From contig NC_092326.1 in assembly GCF_036785885.1 (NCBI RefSeq), forward strand, positions 42,060,287-42,124,286: a stretch of DNA of 64,000 nt, read 5' to 3'. This document shows positions 26,338 to 37,502 of the stretch, piece after piece. Each line of letters begins with the position of its first letter. Within the stretch, counting starts at the first letter, position 1. The translations under genes were made by a program, and so were the position numbers. The notes below the pieces were generated by a model that did no database searches, was not told the origin of the DNA, and saw only the letters and a program-made list of their open reading frames with translations. The DNA comes from Coffea arabica. Taxonomy: Eukaryota; Streptophyta; Magnoliopsida; Gentianales; Rubiaceae.

Positions 26338-27146
26338 TTTTTTTTTTTTTTCCAACCGATAACAGATTCCACTCAAATCATAAAATGTTTACATCACTTT
26401 GAGCAACTGCTCCTACATCAATGTTGGTTAACCGAAGCAGCCAGCTAGGAAAAGAATTTCTCCAATCAATATCAACAACTAAGTTTAAGGCAAACCTTAC
26501 CAAAGAATGAGACACCACATTGGCATTCCGTTTGACAAAAAAAAAAATGCAATTCCGAAACTCTTTCTTCAGATGCAGGATGTCAAATAACACAGCACTG
26601 GCCTGAGGATCCTCCACCCTTTCCAATTTGATCTTCTCAACCACACTTTTACAATCGGATTGTATAATTATGTCCCTCCACCCACTCTTCATGGCTATGG
26701 GCATACCCTTCCTAATAGCTCGAGCTTCCTCCACCGCAGGATCCCCACACCTTTGTTCACTCCCTGCCCAGGCTCCTAGTAGCTTACCCCTACTACATCT
26801 GGCTACCACACCCTAGCCAATTTTGCCATCCTTATGACTCAACGCGGCATCAGTGTTCAGACAAATGAAGTGTTGGGGTGGTGGTGACCACTTCCCTGCT
26901 CCATAGACTTCCTCCTGTTCATCATACTCCTGCCCATCCACTTCATTGAATACCTCAGCATATTCCCGTCACTCTTGCATAGTCTTACCCACCACAATTC
27001 CAGGACATTTCCGATCATTATTAAACTGAATTTGATTTCTAGATTTCTAAATTTGCCACAGTATATTAACCATCAGTTCAATATGGGTCCTATCTTCCGT
27101 TCTTGCCTTAGCCTCCACCAAAGTAGTCCACCAATGCCAAAAATTA
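26338..27146 (-). mobile_element. LINE relic, 3' part (to poly-A)
   Basis: Minus-strand remains of an L1-type LINE. Reading 5' to 3' on that strand: NFWHWWTTLVEAK, NILWQI then a stop, KSRNQIQF, a spacer, KWSPPPQH, CLNTDAALSHKDGKIG, and the RNase H domain (GVVARCSRGKLLGAW, IIIQSDCKSVVEKI, FFVKRNANVVSHSLVRFA). Several stops interrupt the frame. After the last stop it ends in a run of A (T at about 26339-26353 on the plus strand), the expected LINE tail. The 5' side is cut at 27146 by the Helitron, and the same LINE resumes at 32454. Confidence 0.85.
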
Positions 27147-27289
27147 TCAACATATATAGAATAAGAGCGAGTTGGTCTGAGGCTCTTGTTTTCGTCGACC
27201 CTCGTTTTCGTCGGCCCTCGTGCTGTTCCGCGCGTGCCATCGTCGTCCTCACGTGACCTTTAGTTCTCGTTTGTTTAGCACCTTGCACT

Positions 27290-27870
27290 GGCTTCTCCTC
27301 TCTTCTCGTTGTCATTCTCTCTATTTCTCTTTTCCTCTTCCTCTAGGGTTAGATACATTCTCAGACTTTGTTTCCTCCTCCGCCGCCGCATCGTCTCCCT
27401 CTCCTCTCCTCTTCTATATCGGCTCGTTCTCTACCGTTTCTTCTTCTGTTTTCTTATTTTTTAGTTTTCCCGTCTTTTTCTTTTCTCGTCTCTGCATCCG
27501 TTCACTCCTCCTCCTCCTTCTCCACCGCCACACCGTCTCCTTCTCCTTATCTGTTATTTCTATTTCTCTTCTCTCCTCTAGGGTTAGATGCAACTTCAGA
27601 GTCTGTCCCTCTATTTCTTGTCTCCTCCTCCGCCGACACACTGTCTCCGTGTCCTTTTCTATCGGCTTCTTCTCTACCCAATATCAGAGATCTATTTTGC
27701 TCAACCAGCCCTAGGATTCCCCCCCTTCGCCTTCCTCCGCTTTTTTTAACCGTTTTTTCTTCTGTTTTTCCCATTTTTTTCCTTTTTCCGCTTTTTCATC
27801 CGTTCACTCCTCCTCCTCCTCCACCACTACACCGGCTCCCTCTCCTTTATCGGCTCCTTCTATTCTACGC
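27290..27870 (+). repeat. Pyrimidine-rich diverged repeats in Helitron
   Basis: C/T-rich DNA in which CTCTAGGGTTAGAT recurs (27342, 27577), and a longer piece with CATCCGTTCACTCCTCCTCC recurs (27496, 27798). The composition resembles a plant 5' UTR that has been amplified. Long open frames exist on both strands but are only Ser/Leu- or Arg/Glu-rich low complexity. Confidence 0.65.
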
Positions 27871-28186
27871 CCAGGATTATGGGTTTCCCTTCTCCTACCA
27901 GTCCTAGGATTTCTCTTCTGCCTCCCTCCTGTTCAGGTTCATTCTCGCCGGATCCTCTCTCAGCCATTGGGAGCACTTTGAAATCCGCTGCAAGCTCTTC
28001 ACTATCCTCGGCATCTCTTACTGCATTATTTTGAAGTATTTGCTTCTGTGAAACGTTGAAGAAAAAGTTAAAGATATGTTGACTACAACTCGGTTTCAAA
28101 TTATATGTAATTGGATTTTTTTATTTGTTATTTGTAATATATTAAAAATTAATTGCTTCCTGATTATTTTGTCATGCCTTGAGTAG

Positions 28187-28269
28187 ATTGAGGCAATTTT
28201 CAGCAACAACAAGGTGTACAATGCGGAGATGATTGTTGTGATGGCCAGTCGAAGTTCAAATTACTGCTT
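28187..28269 (+). pseudogene. Exon-like piece A in Helitron
   Basis: 83 bp between TAG and GTAAG splice signals, open in one frame: IEAIFSNNKVYNAEMIVVMA then SRSSNYC. Not recognised. Phase does not connect cleanly with the next piece, so it may come from a different gene than the others. Confidence 0.35.
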
Positions 28270-29579
28270 GTAAGATTTTTCTCCAAATATATTTTTTTAT
28301 CTGGTTTTCTTTTAATTTGCAGAATTAGGTAACATTTTCCCAACGTATATCTACAAGCTCATTACTCATTTCTTTTTTCTTTCTCTAATTTCTGTCATCA
28401 TAAGAAAAGGATTATTATAACAATGACTGACAAACCGTCCTTGCTTAGAGGAAACAGAGAAAGGAAACAGTTAAAGCAAAAAAAAAAAAAAAGTTGAAAA
28501 AATTATACACTTTTTTACTCTAGGCTGACTTATGATGTACTTCCTGCGCCTAAGTGTACCAACCTGAGACTAAGTGTATCAACATGAATTGATATAGTTG
28601 ATGAACATGTTCTGTTATTCAATCAAAGCAGCTTTTAAATGTGATTGGATATACCTTTCCAGCAAAATGAAGTTCTTTCATGTCAAGAATTGAATGAGAT
28701 TGAAACAGGTAGACCTTGATAATTGTCTACTACATGAGGGTTTATATGTGTAGGTATGTTTTTGAATGTCATCCGAAACCTGGAGGTGGAAGGGACATTG
28801 TCTACTTCGTGAATTAAATTGGATTTCATCTTATTTAAGTGCTGCATATATATTTATCCACAACAAAGAGATTATTGTTTACCAGTTATTTATTGGAAGT
28901 TGGCAACTTTGGCCTTTATGTGTTTTTCAGGTTTTGTTAAGAAGGAAAATCAATGCCAAGAATCATTACTGGTGGACCTATCTTTTCTTGATTTATTATA
29001 TGTTGAATGATTGAGTTGGATCTATTACAATTATCTATTGATTGAATACCTTTAGCTTTTTGCCAGGTTCTGTGTCAAAACTGATTTTAATTTGTAGCTA
29101 TGGTACATTTGCTACTTGAGGTTGTGATGGTTATGTCTATGTGTGGGATGGAAGCAATAAAAAAAGCTGTATCAATTATTTTTCCTTAACTGAATTTGAA
29201 ATGTCTTCCGCTCCATGATGACAATGTTCACTCTTGTTCAATGTACAGTGCTCAAAATGCCTAATAAGCATCGCAGTCTTGTCATTCAGCAGAGAAACCA
29301 TAGATAGTGTGTACAAACTAGGAATTCATTGGTTATTTATATCCTGTAAATTTCTTTTTTCAGAGAAAAAAAAATTAATTAAATTTTTCAAAAAAAATTA
29401 ATGGTCCCTCTATCCACTTTGATAACAAAATTAATTAATTTTTCCTAAATTGTTGGGTTGCAATCACTTGTTTGTGCCAAGTTCTAAATAATTATATAGT
29501 GTGTGTACAGACTAGGAATTCATTGGCTAAGCAGTAGGAATTCACTGGCTAAATTTATACTCTATGATTTACATTGTAG

Positions 29580-30331
29580 GTTCAACAAGCCTTTGCAGAC
29601 TTGGAGAGGTGATTTTCCATTTGAAAAGATTGTCTATCCTTAGTTCCAGCTTTATTTTATTATTGCTAACTGTTAACTAAAATTTTCATTTGATTTTTTT
29701 TGGGTTTCCAATGGCTTCCTTGAAGATCTGTAATTTATCTTCCTTCATTCTTGGCTATTATTCCTTTCCTTGCATGCTGCTTATTAATTTTTTTCTGTGC
29801 TGCCTTTGAACTTTGGATGGTATAAAAATTGCTGAAAGGCTTTCTTTTGAGGAATGTTTGTTTGGCTAAATAATATATTGTTGCTGGGAATTGGCCAGAA
29901 CTGTCAAATGAATTTCTTTTTAACATTTTCTTCTACAAATATTCTTGATGAGAGCTAAAAAGTTTGTCAGCTCGAAACTAACTGATCTTTCAGCAAAGTA
30001 GTTGTTTTAGTATGCACGATTAGGATTGATCATTAGATATTAGCAAAAGTAACTTATTTGATGCAGTACTGATAGGTCAAATCCTTGCATGTGTTATTAT
30101 ATGTAAAACATCTAACAATCGAAGCATATTTGTTTTGCTGCCTAAGATATACGGTCATGTTGACATCTTGCATAGCACGTATTCAGGTTGAGTTATTGGG
30201 TCAAATGAATGTTTAAGTTTCACAGTTTGAGGTACCTCCTCTTATATGCTCTGACCCAAGGGCTAATCATGATATTTTATCTATTTACCTGCAGGGGCCG
30301 TGGATATCTTGTTCCAGACGATGTCTACAAG
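29580..30331 (+). pseudogene. Exon-like pieces B and C in Helitron
   Basis: Two short pieces with flanking AG and GT: 29580-29608 and 30295-30331. Joined they stay in frame (GAGAG plus GGGCC) and read VQQAFADLERGRGYLVPDDV then YK. The phase match across 686 bp of intron-like sequence supports a shared origin in one captured gene. Source gene not recognised. Confidence 0.4.
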
Positions 30332-30870
30332 GTTATAGTACTGTTTACTATGATTGTTAGGTGTAAGTTTCACAATACAATTGGATAAATGTTTGAGTTC
30401 TGGTGATATTCTTTTATTTACTCATGAGGTGATCTGAACTGCACCCCCCCCCAAAAAAAGTTAATTAAGATGGAGATTGAGCAAACTTCATGTATGTTAC
30501 CTTCTATTTTATATACAATCTCCAGTTTCTCTTAGAATGGTGAAGATTTATATGCATATAGCAAACCTGTTACCTTTGAAGTACTCTGATGCTCAACTGA
30601 TTTGTGTTTTTTAATGATCTGAACAGTGTGTGTTTCGATGATTTGACACTCAACCGATTTGTGTCTTAATGATCTCACACTTTGACACTCAACTGATTTG
30701 ACATGTTATCTAAATCTCCAGTTTCTGAACACTTATCATGATCTGTGTTTTAATGATCTGAGGGTTCGGAGCCAACTTGCATTTGATGTGCTCTGACTAA
30801 TTTTTACCTAGAGTTTACTTGTGCTTTATGGGCTCTGCCTAATTTTTCCCTTTTCAATTGTAATTTGTAG

Positions 30871-30947
30871 AGTTTTGATCAGAAGAGGAGTGGAAGATTC
30901 AGACTGGATGGCTTCATATCACTCTGTATATTTGTACAGTCTGCGCG
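30871..30947 (+). pseudogene. Exon-like piece D, EF-hand-like, in Helitron
   Basis: 77 bp after TTGTAG and before GTAGG, reading SFDQKRSGRFRLDGFISLCI then FVQSAR. The pattern (Asp-x-Lys/Arg-Ser-Gly-Arg followed by a DxFI helix) resembles the EF-hand and linker helix of penta-EF-hand proteins (PDCD6 or sorcin type). It is one exon only and cannot make a working protein. Identification is by memory of the family and is moderate at best. Confidence 0.4.
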
Positions 30948-31574
30948 GTAGGTGGAATCTTAATTTCTTATACGGTGTATTTTGATTGACCAATTAGAGT
31001 TATTAGCTTCATGAAAATGTCAGAAAAGTACCTTGCTGAAGGTATTAAAAAATGTTGTGCTCATAAATCATTTATCATTGATGTAGTCAGTTGCTTGTAA
31101 ATCCCTTGCTTACTTTAAGCTGTGAGGGCTGGATTCCGAAATTTGTATCTGTTTGTGAACTTCTTTAGAGACCATTAGACTATGAATCTAGGCTGTTTTT
31201 CTTTCTTATTTCTGATTATTTGATTGTCTAAACCAGCAAAACCTATCCATTCACTATATACAGTGTGTACAGACTAGGAATTCATTGGTTATTTCTTTTT
31301 GTTTCAGGTTTTGACAAATGCTGTTTTATATCCTGTAAATGATGTTCTTCTGCGTTTGGTTCTTTCTGCAAGATGTTACTTTTACTTCGGTGTGTTGTGT
31401 ACCAAGGCATCTTTATAAGTTACTTGTGTAAGGGCTGTTTTAAATGATTACACTTATTCTTCTTGAATGATTTTGAATGCTTTTGACTGAATAAATAATG
31501 TGTACAGACTAGGAATTCATTGGTTATTTGTGCTTATGCATTTTATGATTATGTTTCTGATTTTTTTGCTGCAG

Positions 31575-31610
31575 AATGCTGAACTGAGTGCTCATGTGGC
31601 TAAGCAGTAA
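31575..31610 (+). pseudogene. Exon-like piece E with stop in Helitron
   Basis: After TGCTGCAG the sequence reads NAELSAHVAKQ and a TAA stop. This looks like a last coding exon. It does not join piece D in frame (that join gives a stop at once), so a missing exon or a second donor gene is implied. Confidence 0.3.
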
Positions 31611-32424
31611 AGAGGAAGGAATCTACTGTCCCGTGTTAGGCATGCATGTCGTTGGATTATGAGTACAGTTTCGTTGGATATTTTTTAGTTAATGTGTATT
31701 ATGTAATTATAGTTGTTGGAGGACTCAAGCACAGAAATTATGTAATAGCTAGGTTGTTACTATTGTTTATCGCTTCAAGCTTTGATAATGGACTTATCAA
31801 GCTTTAATAATGAATGTACTTCGGTTACCTTAGTTTGATGTTAAGCTTTGATAGTAGATGTTTGAACGGAATGTACTTATTAGCTTTTGATGTTTAGCAA
31901 TAAAGTTCATGCTAACTTTGGTTACAAAAAAACACGCGGCTGCTTTTTATCCATTTTGACTACAGGCCTGAATAGCATTTTGATTAGTTCATAACTTTGG
32001 TTACATCAGAAGCCACGGGTGATGAATCTAAAAAGATATAGCACCAACTTACAAAGCTTCAACCTGCAAGTTATTAGGTTTTCTGAAAATGTAGAGAATA
32101 CCTCGCTTTATAGTTTGTGATTTTACTATCCAGTGCAGCAGCCAGGTACATTATCATCATCGTTGCCAAATTCATGTAATGCAATGGATTTGAAGTCTTT
32201 GCATTGCCTTGAAGTTTAATGGACTTTTGGATTATCAACCTTAATCTATATAGCTCAATGATATTTTTCTCTCTGTCAACTGCCATGCATATTCATACTG
32301 ATGTACAAAAAAAAAAAAAAAAAAAAAGAACTTGCATGCAATGTTGGATAAAAGAAAAATGCACCAAAATTCAATCACTTCCTTAATTCGCATATTTGGC
32401 AGGGCATATTATCTTTAGTCGCCT

Positions 32425-32453
32425 ACGCGCATCGCGCGTTTTATACCTCCTAG
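32425..32453 (+). other. Helitron 3' hairpin and CTAG terminus
   Basis: Six-bp stem ACGCGC/GCGCGT with ATC loop, 10-nt spacer, then CTAG and host T. This is the replication terminator structure of Helitrons (known). Confidence 0.85.
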
Positions 32454-32710
32454 TTCCTATAAACGTTGAGACCGTCCCAACAGATGGGAGTTGCCTTCCA
32501 AATTTGCTTTGCATGCTGGCAAAAAAACAACATGTGTTCCAACATGGGTTCAACCGTTTTGATCATGCTTCTTCATGCCACGACCACGACATATCTTGTT
32601 TAGTATTACTAATAGGTTTTCCAAAATAAGAAAAAAAAAATATTGCCAGATGTGTGTTTGGTTGGGGGAATCACCTCTCCACAATTTTTGTTTTTTAATA
32701 AATAAAAATG
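32454..32710 (-). mobile_element. LINE relic, 5' part (zf-RVT region)
   Basis: Continuation of the LINE at 26338-27146 on the far side of the Helitron. On the minus strand one reads LWRGDSPNQTHIWQ, NLLVILNKICRGRGMKKHDQ, then after a frame change VEPMLEHMLFFCQHAKQIWK and WDGLNVYRN at the Helitron junction. This is the zinc-binding region between reverse transcriptase and RNase H in plant L1-type LINEs. The reverse transcriptase itself is not visible further on, so the LINE was 5'-truncated. Confidence 0.75.
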
Positions 32711-34550
32711 ACGTAAAATCGATTTTCGTCACCACTACATATCAGAATATCTTTGGAATCATAATCACATGTCTATCAACACAGTTCTCGCTTTTGAAAA
32801 ATGATCCGTCCTTATCAATTCATTCAACTTATGTTAATATTCCTCTCCATCATCAGTTTTAACTTTTCTGCAAATGTCTCGGAATTATAGTCGCTTGTCC
32901 ATCAGCACAGTTTTTACATCGAAAACAAGATTCAGGTACATCACTATCACTTTTTATGAGAAATTGATTCCAGCTTACGAATTAATTCAACTTCTTCTGG
33001 CATCCCAGCTCTACCATGGGCTTTGAGCTTTGGCAGCCGATACATGGTGTTGGTAGGTACCTGTGGGTACGTATCTATTACTACGGACAATCCAAAAGTT
33101 GGTATTGCTCAAACAATTTGGACATTTTCATCCCATTCCTGAATTTTACATTAGCGAGAGCCAAAACAAAAATCAAAACAAGAAAACACTAGTGCAAGAG
33201 ATCCAGCAGTTTCTTCGTCTTTTCTTCATTCTACCCCGTTCCATCCTATTTTCATGCCTCTTGATTTGTTTGGTGCAGTTGACGGTGGTGCCACCCCAGT
33301 TGACGGTGGTGCTTGAAGATTAACAAACTGAGGGGAAAATGCTCACAATTGCTGTACAAATTACATTTTTCAGCGGTGAGAATCAAGAGCAAGTGAGGTT
33401 CCTGGAAAATAGTTGCTATACCTCTGCATTTCTTGTTAAGATAAATTGAATGGCAAGACTTGTATATAGTTACAGCTCCAAATTGCATGCAACCGAGGAG
33501 TAAATATAACTTGCCAAGAATCAAATTCAAAAGCTCCTAGGGAAAATCTCCTACTGCGAAACCAATTGGAGCGGCAGTAGTCTCAGTGCTGCTGCAATTG
33601 GTGGTGCTGGTTGAAGAATAAGAAATTGTGGAGAAGAAAAAGAAGTTAAAAAGGGAAGGAAAAAAATTTAAATGTAAAAATCCATTCCTTATAATCTCAA
33701 TACCAAACAACTGCAAAGGTTTTGGTAAAATCCATTGTGATCGACGAATTTTTTATTGTCATTGACATTGACATTGTCATTCGATGGTGAATGCCAAACG
33801 GTTGGTTTAGTATATTAGCATTGATGCATTATGCTTGCGATTTGAGGTAAAGATGCCACTGCCCTCACTATTTCCCCTATAAGGTTGGATAGACTGGTGA
33901 TGCACGCGGTTCACTTCTGTATCTTCCAAAAAAAGATAATTGCAAAGTTCATCAGATAGTAAGAAGGATTCGCCTTTCGTTCTTACATCGCGAGTTTAGA
34001 TGCATAACAACAAATTTCAATTTAAATTTGAAGTTTAAGTTTTAAATATTTAATATATGTATATATATATACATATAAACTTGTTAGTACATATAATGTC
34101 AGTGTAGAAAAAAACTAAATCTAGTAACAAGTAGAAAAAACAATTGCTCATATATGGAAGAGATTTTGCTCTAATAGTTAAAATTGAAACTTCATGATCT
34201 AGAGGTCCTAGTTTCAGATTCTCTTTTCCCTGTCCGGTTCTTAAATCTCGCTCATTTCTTACTAAAAAAATTAAAGAAAAAGATAAATAATTGCTCACAA
34301 TAAAGGTATAAATTAATCTTTATTACATTGTTACAATAAGCCTTTTTTTTTATATGTACTAGAGATATAGGTGTATGTTATATGTAAAATGAAAGAATTG
34401 TAAATTTGAATGAAAATGAAGTGTCATTCATCTAAATCTATTAGTGAAAAAAATTATGTGTAGTAAAATTTCATTCTAAAAAGATTACTAAAATAAAGGT
34501 ACTTCTCTCACAATCTATTGTTAAGGTTAGAACTTAGAACTCTTATAAAG
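32711..34550. other. Intergenic, no gene seen
   Basis: Non-coding. AGTTGACGGTGGTG is repeated in tandem near 33279-33310. A weak tRNA-derived SINE-like string with B-box-like GTTTCAGATTC lies near 34200-34220, followed by an A-rich end near 34260; too degraded to call. A short AT repeat lies at 34057-34076. Confidence 0.5.
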
Positions 34551-35345
34551 GGATAATTTGAGAAACCTCCTGTGAGGTTTTTGACTATTTCATTTAACTT
34601 TCTCAAAGTTTTAAAAATGACACTTACCTTTTTTGATTGGACATTTTTGGTAACCAAACATTAAAATAGGATCGAAAATTCAATGAATACCCTAAAATGC
34701 CCTTATTTTATAAAGCTTATTTTATTCTTCTGAACAATTATAAAGTATTTTGGCACAATTACAAATGGAATGAGTGTCAAAATTTTTATGCCAATATTTA
34801 TTGTTTGATAATTAACTATAATAATAAATCTATCACTACAATCGGCTACTTTTCATAGTGTTTTATTGAGAATATGGATTCTTTTTGAGATAGAGAAGAA
34901 AATGTCTTTTTTTTTTTAAGTTTGTGGACTATTTCAATGATAGAATTACCATAGTTTGATAGTGATTTTATGCCTTTGTTTTTCAGTTATTGTTGATTTA
35001 TTCTTGATTTTGATACAAAAAAAAAGAGTTCAAAAAATTGGATGATATTAAAAGTTTTTTAAAAAAAATGTTACTACTTTGATGTTTGATCAACATAGAG
35101 GTTGAGGATAACATTGATAGTTTTTTGGATTGTCTGATAAATTATAAGAGAAATGAATAAGAATGAGAAAGGAAAAAAAATTATAAAACCCATCCTTTGT
35201 ATAATGCAAACAATGGAATTTCCCTATAATGTTAAGGCTTGTATTATCATTTTAAATGGCTAAGAGAGGTAAATGTAATTTTTAAAATCTCAAACATACT
35301 AAATGAAATCATTAGAAATCTCAAGAGAGGTTTCTGAAATTATCC
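34551..35345. repeat. Non-autonomous TIR element (MITE-like)
   Basis: About 795 bp with ends GGATAATTTGAGAAACCTCC and, on the other strand, GGATAATTTCAGAAACCTCT; similarity continues inward through a TTTCATTTA string. The interior is non-coding. No matching target duplication is seen (flanks ATAAAG and AATAGA), so its superfamily is not assigned. Confidence 0.6.
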
Positions 35346-36386
35346 AATAGATATTGTGTTTGTTTGCGTAGTAAAAGCATCACAGTCATTACCTTTGTAG
35401 TAACTATGAAGATTGGAAGTGTAACAAGGTGATTAGTGATCTAGACCATGGTAGAAGAAGCCAGTCAGCTACAGCAAACAAACTGAAGAAAAGAGTGAAG
35501 TGAAACGAGCTGGCACATCGCTATCAAAAGCTTTAATCCATTGTCGGTGCTAAGCGGCAAAGTTAAGTATCAGAGGATGAAGAAAAGGGTGAAGTGAAAG
35601 GAATGAAGATTAAAGACTTTTCGCCGACGGAAGTCAGTCGCCCACCTTCGTCGTAGCTTTTGTGTCACCTTTGCGCATCATCTCTTAAGTTAAATGCTTA
35701 CTGGTACATTTTGGCTTGCAGTTTGGAATTATAACCAAGCTAAAGCATTAGAAGATAAATAACCTAACAATTTATGGTAGCATGCTTTGTATTAGTTGAT
35801 GTATCAAAAGGTATATTAAATTGGATGCGTTGGATTAATCTATCATAATCACATTTTAGTCGCAAAAGTGTTTGGATTGCAATTTTCTACCAAAAAATTT
35901 TTACGTTTTCTACGAGCACATTTTCTAATCGCTTTTTAACCTTATAGATATCAAATCGTTACAGTATATTTACCAACAAAAAAACTTCAAAAAATAGCAA
36001 TCCAAACAGAATTGTCAATTGGTTCAATGATATCTGTAACTTTGATGTTATTATAATATATTTTGACATATACAACAATACTAGAGAGTTTGACGTTCAT
36101 TAAGAAATTTCTTACGAAAATTAGATACTCAAATATGTTCGTGTCGAGTGTTTGGAAGGGAGATTATTTGAAATATTATTCAAAATAATTACTATAATAC
36201 TTTTTATGATGTAATGCATGTGAGATAAAATAGTTGATGGGAAGATAAAAAGTTGATTGAAAATCATAATTGTGATGCTAGTAATATTTAAGAAAATTTT
36301 TCTAACCAAACTTGAATAATATTTTGAAAGTCCACACACACACACACACATATATATACATATATATATATATGTATATATATGTG
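35346..36386. other. Intergenic with one small MITE
   Basis: No gene seen. Contains copy 1 of the GTGTTTGGATTGC MITE family (35868-36008) and ends in a CA/TA microsatellite at about 36333-36394. Confidence 0.55.
35868..36008. mobile_element. Small MITE family M1, copy 1
   Basis: GTGTTTGGATTGCAATTTTC at the left, AGCAATCCAAACA at the right. The interior carries the family core ATCAAATCGTTACAGTA. Related copies: 39380-39513, 41603-41750, 46794-46941 and 50258-50380. Confidence 0.75.
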
Positions 36387-36394
36387 TGTGTATA

Positions 36395-36537
36395 CAATGA
36401 TGGAGCCAAGGGGAGACAGAGGGGGGCCATGGCCCCCCCTAAGTTTTGAAAATTTTAATTCATAATATGTAAATATGTGTGTAAAATAAAATTGGCCCCC
36501 CTAAATTTTTACAATTTTAGTTTATATTATGAGAGTT

Positions 36538-36575
<38 letters not shown>

Positions 36576-37502
36576 TTAGTCATCTTTGAATTAATTTTTT
36601 TCTTCAGAAAAAGTTATTTATTTTTTATTGTACTAATTATTTAACTTTCAAAAATTAAACATATAATGTGATGTTCCATAGTAAATTGACCCAATGTGAT
36701 GTATTAGAATAAAAATACCCAATTCATAATTGTTAAAAGCAAGAACTAGTACGTCTAAGAATAGAACTTCAATATTTTGAGTTCGACATTCCAAATCATC
36801 ATGAATTGCAAGAATTATCTGGTATTCATGAGTTATGTCAAGACTTAGTGAAGACAAGAAAATCAGTGATATGTCCTCTTATTGACAGATTTATTAGACT
36901 TGTTGTTAGTCTTTCTATATCAACTGCAACTACAGAGCGGGCATTTTCAATTATGAAAATAATCAAGACAAAGCACTGAAACAAGATGCAAGATAATTTC
37001 TTGAATGATTGTCTAACTGTGTATATAGAAAAGGAAGTTGCTGAAAAATTTAGCAGTGATTCAATCATAGATGAATTTAGTTCTATAAAAGAGCGTAGAG
37101 TTCAATTTACTTCTAAGAAAAGATATCGAAATTTCAAATTATGTTAACATAACTTTTATCTTTTTTCAATTGAAAATAGTTACATTTATATTACATGGTT
37201 ATATATATATATATATTGCATAGGTGATATATTGGAGAGCATCTTCTCATAATGTGTAAATTGGATGGTTTGTGATGTTATAAGATATTTAATCAAAAGT
37301 TATCTTTTTTGTTAATTTTTGTTATGACTATACCGCATATTTATGAATAAACATACCTTTATAATTAAATTTAATATTTGATATTTTTAGATTTCATATA
37401 TTTAAATAGAAGAAAATTATTTTGAACACAATATATTAAGATAATTTTATTAGGAAAAAATTTTGGCCCCAAAAAAAAAAAAAAACCCTGGCTCCGTCAT
37501 TG
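36395..37502 (+). mobile_element. hAT element relic with transposase end
   Basis: 1108 bp. Ends CAATGATGGAGCCA and, on the other strand, CAATGACGGAGCCAGGG; flanked by the identical 8-bp TGTGTATA (36387-36394, 37503-37510), as hAT transposition leaves. Plus-strand sequence at about 36840-37145 encodes the hAT dimerisation domain of the plant TTF/zf-MYM-type group: SISTATTERAFSIMKIIKTK, then a stop in place of the expected residue, NKMQDNFLNDCLTVYIEKEV. The rest of the transposase is gone. Internal (AT)n repeat at 36541-36572. Confidence 0.88.
36541..36572. repeat. (AT)n microsatellite
   Basis: About 16 AT units inside the hAT relic. Confidence 0.9.

Larger units (their letters stand above)
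29306..31529 (+). repeat. Four dispersed copies of a ~31-bp motif
   Basis: GTGTACAGACTAGGAATTCA followed by TTGGTTATTT occurs at 29306-29339, 29499-29529 (with a partial second copy to 29552), 31262-31294 and 31500-31529, all in the same orientation and all within the Helitron. A nearby TATATCCTGTAAAT also recurs (29339, 31327), so larger internal duplications may be involved. Confidence 0.8.
27147..32453 (+). mobile_element. Helitron, 5.3 kb, non-autonomous
   Basis: Starts 5'-TC (TCAACATATATAG) after an A and ends CTAG before a T, the Helitron target rule. The 3' end has a hairpin ACGCGC-ATC-GCGCGT (32425-32439) placed 10 nt before CTAG, as Helitrons require. Removing 27147-32453 joins the flanking LINE in frame on the minus strand as GLNVYRN|NFWHWW, an independent proof of both ends. 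No Rep or helicase frame is present, so it is non-autonomous. It holds a pyrimidine-rich block (27290-27870), exon-like pieces with splice signals (28187-31610), four copies of an approximately 31-bp motif and a poly-A run near 32309. Confidence 0.88.

Noticed and set aside
27220-27907. Long open frames of 164 and 179 codons in the pyrimidine-rich block
   Set aside because: Ser/Leu/Pro low complexity caused by CT-rich composition, with Arg/Glu mirror frames on the other strand.
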